In this document: positions 32,313 to 38,276 of the stretch, one piece after another
Numbering within the stretch: position 1 is the first letter of the stretch
Layout of the letters: every line of letters begins with the position of its first letter
Origin: Cellvibrionaceae bacterium
GTDB taxonomy: Bacteria > Pseudomonadota > Gammaproteobacteria > Pseudomonadales > Cellvibrionaceae
Length of the DNA: 38,276 bases
Assembly (NCBI GenBank): GCA_002707785.1
Contig: PANW01000008.1
Location: forward strand, 1 to 38,276
Direction: 5' to 3'
Translations under genes and position numbers: made by a program
The notes under the pieces: model-generated
Database searches by the model: none
Seen by the model: the letters and a program-made list of their open reading frames with translations, nothing else
What the model was told of the DNA's origin: nothing

Positions 32313-33074
32313 TCATTCTTCAAGGATGTTCAGAGTTCTAAAAACATCCAGTGTGAGCTTCTTTCTCAAAGCCAAATCCGAACGCTGATGTATCTCAATG
32401 TGATTGGCAAAAAACCACGTCTTCTCGTTGTAAACGAGATAGCCCACATACCATCCATCTTTGCCAGACCAGCCTGTCTTCGACCATATCTTGGTGGTGC
32501 CATCAGTCTCTGACAACATGATAGATTTCAGTGTGTCAATGTGTTGTTTTTGTATGGGAAGATTCCCGGCATACAACTTACGCAAGAAACTGATTTGATC
32601 TTCTACAGAGACTCTTAAATCGCCATCGAGCCAAAATCGTGTAATATCGTTACCGGTTAATTGGTTCCCGTAGTTAAACGCTCTAAGATATTCGTGGTAT
32701 TTTTGGTCACCTAGCTTCTTTGCATAGCGCTGATAACACCATACACACGAGTGTTGGAAGGCGGTATTAAGCGTTTGATCTTTGTTCCATGCCGCGTATT
32801 CTCGCTCGACGCCATCCCAAATAATGGTATCAGAAAGATCCTGAATCAACCCCTCCTCCAGTATGATGAGAGTATTGGGGATCTTAAAAGTTGAAGCTGG
32901 GATAAAGCTCTCGCCATCATTAACGTTGTATTGATACTTCAACGTTCCATCAAGCGATTCAATGAGAATTGATCCATCGGCATTGTTAGCGCTGTAGAGG
33001 CGCTCTATCTCGCCCTCCACCGCGTATAGTTTCGCTGAAAGAATCCCTATTATAACTATCCCGAAGTACTTCAT
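32313..33074 (-). CDS. Class D (OXA-type) beta-lactamase
   Basis: 253 aa periplasmic serine beta-lactamase. The signal peptide is about 1-18 (ending LYA). The catalytic serine motif STFK is at 61-64 (Ser61 and the carbamylatable Lys64); SCV (109-111) is the S-x-V motif; YGN is at 135-137; FWLDGDLRVS carries the conserved Trp148; KTG is at 199-201, followed by W. All class D elements are present, so it should be active. The SCVWC form has two cysteines (110 and 113), not typical of the clinical OXA types I remember. AGGAGAG lies close before the ATG. No integrase or transposase is adjacent. Confidence 0.93.
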   Translation of the reverse strand: MKYFGIVIIGILSAKLYAVEGEIERLYSANNADGSILIESLDGTLKYQYNVNDGESFIPASTFKIPNTLIILEEGLIQDLSDTIIWDGVEREYAAWNKDQTLNTAFQHSCVWCYQRYAKKLGDQKYHEYLRAFNYGNQLTGNDITRFWLDGDLRVSVEDQISFLRKLYAGNLPIQKQHIDTLKSIMLSETDGTTKIWSKTGWSGKDGWYVGYLVYNEKTWFFANHIEIHQRSDLALRKKLTLDVFRTLNILEE

Positions 33075-33191
33075 ATCTCTCCTAATCTTGATGTGTAGCC
33101 ATAGAGTTCCTAGGCTAGGCTCGAGGCGCTGAGAACATCAACTCTGCGACCTTCACTGTTTATATTCGCGCTATATAAGCACCATTGGGAT

Positions 33192-34469
33192 TTACTGTTT
33201 AGCTCGCATAGTCTGTTCAATGGTGTTGATCACGTTAGCCAGACCGCCTTCAGACTGGATTTTCCGGCCCAACAGGGTCGCGGATTTTTCAATATCCTGA
33301 TTCGTGGTTACCTTAGAGATAGCATTTGATAACTCTTCTGAGGTGAGTTTTTTCTGAGGTGATACTCTTAGCCCAACCCCCAGCTTAACCACTTGATCAC
33401 CCCAAAATGGCTGATCGCCCATGAATGGACAGATAACCGTAGGGCGACCCGCCCTCAAACCTGCGGCCGTTGTGCCTGCACCGCCATGATGTACAACCGC
33501 GGCTACACGAGGAAAAAGCCAAGCATGAGGGACGCTGTCGATTGTTAATAAACTATTTGGCAAATCAGTCGTCTCTAGCCCTCCCCAACCTGTAGCAATG
33601 ATTCCACGCACATTCGCGTTAACCAATGCGTCAACGATTAGGTTAGTTAACCTCTCTGGATTACTGCCAGACATACTGCCAAAACCTACGTACACCGGTG
33701 GCTCTCCCGCAGCTAAGAAATCCTCCAAAGCACGAGAAGGACTGTATTGCTCCTCCTGCTGTTCAACGATGTAGCCGCTCATTGTATAGATTGACGGCCA
33801 ATCACTTGGTCGATTCAACACATGTGGACTGATGGCGTGAATATTGGGCACTGGAGTTTTATCAAACTTCACGGTTAGTCCGGTATATTTCGGTAACGTT
33901 GGAAGCCCCATTTCAGTCATTCGAACATCATTCAATCCATTCATGAAACTCCTGTAACCCATCAAAACGAGCTTGTAAGTGAGTAGATTGTACCAACCGC
34001 CTAACTTTAAATTGGGCATTCCTATCACAGGAAACTCTCGGGTCGGCGCCAACATCGGTATCAGTGACATCAATATAGCGGGCACCGCAAGCTTCTCAGC
34101 GATTGAAACCGCGCCTAATGCCTTGGGATGATACAACACTAAATCAGGCTGGAATTCTCTGGCTGCATCCCAAGCATTTTTGATCATTCTTTTGTTTATC
34201 GGTTTCGCAATCCGCATGAGTTTGAGCGAAATTCTAACAAAGCCAATAATACCCAACGAATCTTCAAGAACAGTCTTATCTGAATCTATAATCTCAAGTG
34301 CTTCATTGGTAATGTATCCATATTCAAGCCCATTGCCGACTATTTCAGATTCAAATCGACTGCTGGTACAAATCATGACGTCATGCCCTCTCTTTTTGAG
34401 GGCTTTACCCAAGACAATAAAGGGCTGAACGTCACCGCGGGAGCCAAACGTATTGATAAAGATCTTCAT
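33192..34469 (-). CDS. Family 1 glycosyltransferase (MGT/UDP-glycosyltransferase-like)
   Basis: 425 aa GT-B-fold enzyme moving a sugar from a nucleotide donor to a small lipophilic acceptor. The N-terminal GSRGDVQPFIVLGKALKKRGHDV is the glycine loop and first helix typical of sterol/rhamnosyl/macrolide UGTs. The C-terminal nucleotide-sugar signature is HHGGAGTTAAGL at 327-338 with PFMGDQPFWG (348-357). No signal peptide. Relatives glycosylate sterols, flavonoids or macrolides, or build glycolipids; the acceptor is not predictable. It lies 91 bases downstream of the DJ-1/PfpI gene and 117 upstream of the beta-lactamase, all on the minus strand. Confidence 0.88.
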   Translation of the reverse strand: MKIFINTFGSRGDVQPFIVLGKALKKRGHDVMICTSSRFESEIVGNGLEYGYITNEALEIIDSDKTVLEDSLGIIGFVRISLKLMRIAKPINKRMIKNAWDAAREFQPDLVLYHPKALGAVSIAEKLAVPAILMSLIPMLAPTREFPVIGMPNLKLGGWYNLLTYKLVLMGYRSFMNGLNDVRMTEMGLPTLPKYTGLTVKFDKTPVPNIHAISPHVLNRPSDWPSIYTMSGYIVEQQEEQYSPSRALEDFLAAGEPPVYVGFGSMSGSNPERLTNLIVDALVNANVRGIIATGWGGLETTDLPNSLLTIDSVPHAWLFPRVAAVVHHGGAGTTAAGLRAGRPTVICPFMGDQPFWGDQVVKLGVGLRVSPQKKLTSEELSNAISKVTTNQDIEKSATLLGRKIQSEGGLANVINTIEQTMRAKQ

Positions 34470-34560
34470 GTTATATCTACAAAATTGAGTACTAGACGCA
34501 TGCGTTCAATGGCATATAAGAAACCGAAAACAAATACGTTGAGTGAACTTCATCTACCCT

Positions 34561-35229
34561 TTATGGATTGAATGCACGCTCTAGTCGGTTAAACTGAATT
34601 GACTCTGAAATCTCTATAGAGAATTTTTTAGAACTCAGTTTTTCCAAGAGTTCAAATGCAGCTTGGTAGCTGACTGGACCGCCGTTGGAGGTTATAACCT
34701 TGTTATCTACCACAACATTTTGGTCATATTGAACATCGATATCGGGGTAAGCTCTAGCGAGCCCCTTTTCACCACCAGCCCAAGTCGTCGCTTTCTTTCC
34801 ATCCAGAATCCCTGCTTCACCCAATAAGAATGCTCCAGAACAATTACTGGCCATCCAAGAAGCGTTAGCGCCTTGTTTTTCGATAAACTTGATTAGATCC
34901 TCGTCACTTAGAAAGCCATCCATATCATAGGCACTGGGAACGATGAGAACATCCAACGCCAGATTGTCATAGATCGTTTTATCGGCAACAATCTTAAGAC
35001 CTTCTTCAGAGACTACCGTCTTATTTTTCGTGGCTGAAACCAATACCACCTCGTAGGAAGAAAACCAGGACTTTTTCGTGGCTGCGCCAAAAACTTCAAT
35101 AGGAGCGGTAACATCACTTGTAAGAAATCCCTCAAAGACAAGAATCCCAATTTTTGATGACGCTGCTTGCACATTGCTCACGGCGGTGACTAACACTATC
35201 AATACAATAAGCCGTTCGACTATTTTCAT
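34561..35229 (-). CDS. Exported DJ-1/PfpI family protein
   Basis: 222 aa. The signal peptide is about 1-22 (ending VQA), so it is periplasmic, unlike most family members. KIGILVFEGFLTSDVTAPIEVFG is the first strand-helix with Glu45; the nucleophile elbow is SNCSGAFLLGEAG (Cys130); ATTWAGGEKG and TSNGGPVSYQAAFELLE follow as in GATase-1-like DJ-1/ThiJ/PfpI proteins. It resembles the isonitrile-hydratase/AraC-N-terminal-like subgroup. Function could be chaperone, hydratase or deglycase-like. AGGAGTG precedes the ATG. Confidence 0.88.
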   Translation of the reverse strand: MKIVERLIVLIVLVTAVSNVQAASSKIGILVFEGFLTSDVTAPIEVFGAATKKSWFSSYEVVLVSATKNKTVVSEEGLKIVADKTIYDNLALDVLIVPSAYDMDGFLSDEDLIKFIEKQGANASWMASNCSGAFLLGEAGILDGKKATTWAGGEKGLARAYPDIDVQYDQNVVVDNKVITSNGGPVSYQAAFELLEKLSSKKFSIEISESIQFNRLERAFNP

Positions 35230-35441
35230 GAAACACTCCTAAAATTGAATTTTTTGTACCCCCAAGAGATATGGCCGAGATTCAGAAGAAATCACCTGCT
35301 CATGGTTTTCGGGGGAAATAATGACTTAGTTTTTCTACCAAGAAGAATGCCAATCACTTTTCAACTTCACTACACAGGGTTTCGTGTCCTTAGGATACGG
35401 AACGCCGCCAATAGCGATAGGCTTATTGTTGTTCTCTCTTA

Positions 35442-35957
35442 CTAAAATACTCTGAGTAGCAGATCGTGAGCCAGAAGGCCTAGGCATATCAGAATAATCA
35501 GCAAATAAGGCAGCATGACGAAGTCCTGAAAAGCTGCCGCTTTAATACGTGATTTTAGGGGCTTAGGCCTATAGTCGTTTTCGTATTTGTAAATGGGATT
35601 GTCGTAGCGATATGATTTGTACCACCAATTGTAGATTTGTAGCGGCTCAGAAACTTTAGTCAGTGCATTCTCTTCACCTCGAAAATGGGCCTCTATCAGC
35701 CTGATTCGATCAGAAATGGCGTATTGGAACACTTTCCATTTGGCTTCCAAATACCAAAAGCAACAGGAGAAAAGGGAAATGACCAGCCAGATCATACCGC
35801 TACCAGATTTCTCTGAATCAAAGCCTATGGCGATCGCTGCTATCGCACCAGCGCCTACCCAACCTTTGATCTGCAATGCGCGACGATCATAATCTTCGTA
35901 TTGATCTTGCAGCTTAAAGTACTCTTCCTTTAAGTAATCCCTTTTCCATGCATCCAT
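35442..35957 (-). CDS. Membrane protein of unknown function
   Basis: 171 aa, family not recognised. A polar N-terminus rich in Tyr, Asp and Lys (WKRDYLKEEYFKLQDQYED) leads to two hydrophobic segments (about 31-45 and 55-69). A long cytoplasmic-type region with KVFQYAISDRIRLIEAHFRGE and many aromatic residues follows, then a C-terminal membrane helix (FVMLPYLLIILICLGLLAH). The layout recalls SLATT-type effector membrane proteins, but that is only a guess. GGAGAGG lies 11 bases before the ATG. Confidence 0.65.
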   Translation of the reverse strand: MDAWKRDYLKEEYFKLQDQYEDYDRRALQIKGWVGAGAIAAIAIGFDSEKSGSGMIWLVISLFSCCFWYLEAKWKVFQYAISDRIRLIEAHFRGEENALTKVSEPLQIYNWWYKSYRYDNPIYKYENDYRPKPLKSRIKAAAFQDFVMLPYLLIILICLGLLAHDLLLRVF

Positions 35958-36049
35958 AATTTACATTGCCTCTCCATTGGAATTGATTCTAACCGCTCGT
36001 AGCAAAGAGTCCCTTGCTGCATCCATCCTCTAAATTTGTCAAATATATC

Positions 36050-36415
36050 TCATACCCAGACGTCGTTCTCAGCGGTTAACTCACTGGCTGAGTTGCCGGC
36101 ATTGACCACACCCTTTGGCTCTACAATCATGATTCTACATTCACTGTGAGCGACTGGCTTGTGTTCAACGCCTTTAGGAATCACAAACATCTCACCAGAC
36201 TCTAGACTGACGACACCATCGCGGAATTCAATATTTAGAGTTCCGTCAATGACGATAAACACTTCATCGGTATCAGGGTGATCATGCCAAACAAACTCGC
36301 CCTCTACTTTGACGAGCTTAAATCGATAATCGTTCATTTCAGCCACTACGCGTGGGGACCAGTGCTCGGTAAACTTCGTGAACTTATCGTTAAAGTTGAT
36401 GGCTTCAAACTTCAT
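36050..36415 (-). CDS. Cupin-domain protein
   Basis: 121 aa single-domain cupin. Motif 1 is visible as [22 protein letters not shown] (His43 and His45 with the downstream Glu as metal ligands) and motif 2 as [21 protein letters not shown] with the fourth ligand His. All metal-binding residues are present. Small cupins act as isomerases, oxygenases or storage/sensor proteins; the substrate is unknown. GGAG lies six bases before the ATG. Single gene with no obvious operon partner. Confidence 0.9.
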   Translation of the reverse strand: MKFEAINFNDKFTKFTEHWSPRVVAEMNDYRFKLVKVEGEFVWHDHPDTDEVFIVIDGTLNIEFRDGVVSLESGEMFVIPKGVEHKPVAHSECRIMIVEPKGVVNAGNSASELTAENDVWV

Positions 36416-36441
36416 TTGTTACTCCAGAAATACGTGTACTG

Positions 36442-36462
36442 AAAACGCGTTGCCAAGCAACG
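36442..36462 (-). terminator. Probable terminator after the VOC gene
   Basis: CGTTGC and GCAACG (36448-36462) form a 6-bp stem with a 3-base loop; read on the minus strand it is followed by CGTTTTC. A second larger imperfect hairpin with CCAGCGG/CCGCTGG arms lies just upstream of it. Confidence 0.45.
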
Positions 36463-36523
36463 AACACACAGTGGTCGCCCAGCGGGGCCAGTTTTGGCTG
36501 GCGGAGTGTACTTAATCCGCTGG

Positions 36524-36889
36524 CTAACTATTACTCGTGTAGAAACAAATTTTATTGCTGTCCAAATCTCTCACATAGGCCGAATGCATACTAGATCGTA
36601 TTCTAGGCTCGCCTTCGCTCACGCCGCCTAGATCTAGCGACTTATTGTGCAGTCGATCAACCTCTTCAATGGAATCCACATGCAGACCGAGCATAGTGCC
36701 ATTGCCGTTTGACGCCGGCTTCTCATCGAATGGTTCTGCTACGGCAAACATAAACTCTTCGTTTCCCCATAGCGTCATGCGCCCCTCGCTTTGAATTTTA
36801 TTCAGCCCACAGCCATCAAATAACGCATCATAAAACGCCACTGCCTTTTCTTTATTGTTTGTTCCAAATACAAAATAATTCATTTTCAT
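36524..36889 (-). CDS. VOC family protein (glyoxalase/bleomycin-resistance-like)
   Basis: 121 aa vicinal-oxygen-chelate fold protein. The N-terminal module MNYFVFGTNNKEKAVAFYDALFD is typical, followed by LWGNEEFMFAVAEPFD and a second module with GTMLGLHVDSIEEVDRLHN, then HSAYVRDLDSNKICFYTS at the end. Metal ligand residues cannot be assigned with confidence. Could be a glyoxalase, dioxygenase or resistance-type binding protein. The ATG at 36889 is chosen over a GTG three codons upstream and an ATG two codons downstream. Confidence 0.85.
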   Translation of the reverse strand: MKMNYFVFGTNNKEKAVAFYDALFDGCGLNKIQSEGRMTLWGNEEFMFAVAEPFDEKPASNGNGTMLGLHVDSIEEVDRLHNKSLDLGGVSEGEPRIRSSMHSAYVRDLDSNKICFYTSNS

Positions 36890-36967
36890 AGAAAACACTC
36901 AAACGATGTAAATCGGGTACTTAATGTTTAAAGCACAGGCGCAAGAGCCGCTACGTGCTATTGCCTG

Positions 36968-37387
36968 CTATCTACTCAGCTTCTTCTGCAAAAAGTAGCT
37001 GGTGTGCCCTTGAGGCATATCCTCTAACTGACCAAAAATGGAGTAACCCATTTTTAGGTAGAAATCTAACGCTTGGAATGTCGTTGTTTCAAGACGAATG
37101 TTATGAGTATTTTTTGTAAGTGCATAGGTCTCCAGCGCAGACAAAAGCTTTGATCCCCAACCGCCATTACGGAGCGATTCATCAACCCAAAGGCCTTGAA
37201 CATGCATCCAATTCCAATTTATCTCTCCCAAGATCCCACCAAGGATTTCGCCAGAATCACTTTTAACAAAGGATGTGACTTTTTCTCTGAATACTGGACC
37301 GGTGAAAGATTCATTAAATTGAGTTAACCCGACTCTGAGTGCCTCGAACTCACACTCTTTGGGGGCTTGGGGTTCTGTTACTTGCAT
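36968..37387 (-). CDS. GNAT-family N-acetyltransferase
   Basis: 139 aa acetyl-CoA-dependent acetyltransferase. GGILGEINWNWMHVQGLWVDESLRN is the beta4 strand with motif A following as GGWGSKLLSALETYAL (the R/Q-x-x-G-x-G/A pyrophosphate loop appears as LRNGGWGSK). LETTTFQALDFYLKMGYSIFGQ is the motif B strand and helix. The substrate is not predictable. There is no strong ribosome-binding site. First gene of the AT-richer minus-strand segment when read in its own direction. Confidence 0.9.
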   Translation of the reverse strand: MQVTEPQAPKECEFEALRVGLTQFNESFTGPVFREKVTSFVKSDSGEILGGILGEINWNWMHVQGLWVDESLRNGGWGSKLLSALETYALTKNTHNIRLETTTFQALDFYLKMGYSIFGQLEDMPQGHTSYFLQKKLSR

Positions 37388-37505
37388 ATTAAGTCATTTA
37401 CTCCGTACAGAATTTAACGGTTTATTATGATGGAGGGCTGTTTACGTTAAAAGGGTACAGATATAGAAATTTCCTTGCCGTAAATAGGCTCAAATCTAAA
37501 CATAT

Positions 37506-37637
37506 CTAGACGCCTTGTTGGAAAAGTTCTCCCTCCTCTTTCAACTCCTGCCTCGCGGTATTTTTATAAAACACCTCCACCGCGGGCTTTTGATCTCCGG
37601 CGATCACTTTCTCCGCAGCCTCTGCTGCGGTATCAGT
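37506..37637 (-). pseudogene. Possible 3' remnant of an unidentified gene
   Basis: A stretch of 43 codons between two in-frame stops reads like the C-terminus of a real protein (charged, alanine-rich start AAEAAEKVIAGDQKPAVEVF and an end ARQELKEEGELFQQGV) but has no start codon. It lies next to other gene debris. The family is not recognised, and it may be chance. Confidence 0.3.
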
Positions 37638-37714
37638 TTATACAATAGGTGGCGCCCTAGTTCATGGCTTTGATAATCGCGATGATCTGCGGACTCCCTT
37701 AATGCATAGCGAGT

Positions 37715-37900
37715 TCAGTAGATGTTGTTTTCCTTTAACAAAGCACGGTTATTTGGACGATCGACAAGCTCTAATAACAACCTATCTGGTTGCCATTGAT
37801 GCTGGAAACACGCCGCACTGACGGTATCGGCCACATCCATCCCGAGATCCAGTACATTGATCATCGCTTGTCGCACGATGGTGATAACACCACCGCTAGA
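37715..37900 (-). pseudogene. Remnant of a gamma-glutamyltransferase gene (C-terminal part)
   Basis: On the minus strand 61 codons between TGA stops read SSGGVITIVRQAMINVLDLG, then MDVADTVSAACFQHQWQPDR, then a segment with NNRALLKENN. This matches the GGT C-terminal pattern SPGGSxIIT-x-(I/V)xNVxDxGMxxAEAVxAPRxHHQWxPD. The Cys-Phe where the family has Pro-Arg, the in-frame stop at 37903-37901 just upstream and the stop at 37715 show decay. Weaker traces may continue right to about 37970. No catalytic Thr region was recognised in the window. Confidence 0.7.
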
Positions 37901-38070
37901 TCAAAAGGCCAGATTATAGGCGCAAAGCCCTCGATTAGGATTTATCCTGATGAAACGCCTTGCTCACCGAAAACGTGGCAGCACCACGACGAACGTTGCT
38001 GGGCACAGCAGCTTGTTGTCTATAGCCGCTGCCTCAAGAGTACTCCGTTAGCCGATAGTCCGCGCGTCGA

Positions 38071-38276
38071 CTATTGGTTCAAAATAGCGTCGATCCAATC
38101 CAAAAATTTGGTTGCACTGCTGGTTTCAAAGCTGTGCTTATTGGGTACGTAATAACACAAGCCTGACTTGACCGGTCGAGTATCAAATTGTTGCAGAAGG
38201 TTCGATTTTAGCAACCTGTTGGTGAGCGTCGTCGAACAGAATACAAGCCCATTGTCCGCCATAGCCTGCTGGATCC
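38071..38276 (-). CDS. LysR-family regulator, C-terminal part (runs off right end)
   Basis: 67 codons of open frame to the window end, with no need for a start codon. The stretch QAMADNGLVFCSTTLTNRLL, continued by QQFDTRP, GLCYYVP and SATKFLDWIDAIL, is the closing segment of a LysR effector domain, most like the GcvA group. The N-terminal HTH lies beyond position 38276. An internal ATG at 38262 should not be taken as the start. The gamma-glutamyltransferase remnant lies just downstream. Confidence 0.75.
   Translation of the reverse strand, partial: IQQAMADNGLVFCSTTLTNRLLKSNLLQQFDTRPVKSGLCYYVPNKHSFETSSATKFLDWIDAILNQ

Noticed and set aside
35245-35445. 66-codon plus-strand ORF between DJ-1 and the membrane protein
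   Set aside because: No ribosome-binding site, and it lies in the spacer upstream of a divergent start; no family.
30600-37400. Integron cassette array
   Set aside because: Gene content and orientation suggested it, but spacers show no attC core pairs (RYYYAAC/GTTRRRY) at repeated positions and there is no integrase; hairpins at 36448-36462 and nearby look like terminators.
37790-38152. 120-codon plus-strand ORF at the right end
   Set aside because: Antisense to the gamma-glutamyltransferase remnant and the LysR fragment, both of which give recognisable proteins on the minus strand.
38271-38276. GGATCC at the exact window end
   Set aside because: A BamHI cloning boundary is possible, but the left end shows no matching site and the LysR frame runs straight into it, so it is treated as ordinary sequence.

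Overview
This 38.3 kb window is chromosomal DNA of a Gram-negative bacterium, most likely a marine-type gammaproteobacterium. The evidence is a monothiol glutaredoxin GrxD, an argD-argF pair, a BetI-type repressor, a Rof-type protein, several outer-membrane proteins (an LbtU-like porin and a TonB-dependent receptor) and a Kdo/WaaP-type LPS kinase domain. No rRNA, tRNA, CRISPR array or complete insertion sequence was seen. The right end is a BamHI site (GGATCC), and the length suits a large-insert clone; that origin is a guess.

Layout. 1-6 kb: a Fur-box-preceded siderophore-type porin and grxD on the minus strand, then argD-argF and an orphan Fe3+/polyamine-type ABC ATPase on the plus strand, with an unusual hairpin-rich leader before argD. 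6-14 kb: a small phosphatase-like protein, a methyltransferase and a conserved small protein, then an MFS transporter abutting a BetI-like repressor, a Tat-exported PhoD-like phosphoesterase and a TonB-dependent receptor. The last two genes are each preceded by nearly the same 18-bp operator-like dyad, so this stretch looks like one nutrient-acquisition regulon. 14-21 kb: small enzyme and regulator genes, including a TetR gene divergent from an NTF2-like gene across a perfect 17-bp palindrome, and a LysR gene divergent from a four-gene GST/NTF2-like/tautomerase/DMT operon across a perfect dyad. 21-28 kb: a DUF1059 protein, two tandem paralogous periplasmic binding proteins, a large fusion of a glycosidase-like barrel with an LPS-kinase domain, and a carotenoid oxygenase.

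28-38 kb: a Na+/alanine symporter and a decayed MerR regulator are bracketed by two 36-bp direct repeats. Next comes a visibly AT-richer accessory segment (about 30.6-37.4 kb), all on the minus strand. It holds a zinc-ribbon protein, a secreted protein of unknown family, a Rof-like antiterminator, an OXA-type class D beta-lactamase, an MGT-type glycosyltransferase, a periplasmic DJ-1/PfpI protein, a membrane protein, and cupin, VOC and GNAT proteins. The right end carries gene debris (a gamma-glutamyltransferase remnant) and the 3' end of a LysR gene that runs off the window.

The most interesting candidates are the BetI-type regulon with shared operators, the glycosidase-like/LPS-kinase fusion, the argD leader, and the repeat-bracketed symporter unit.
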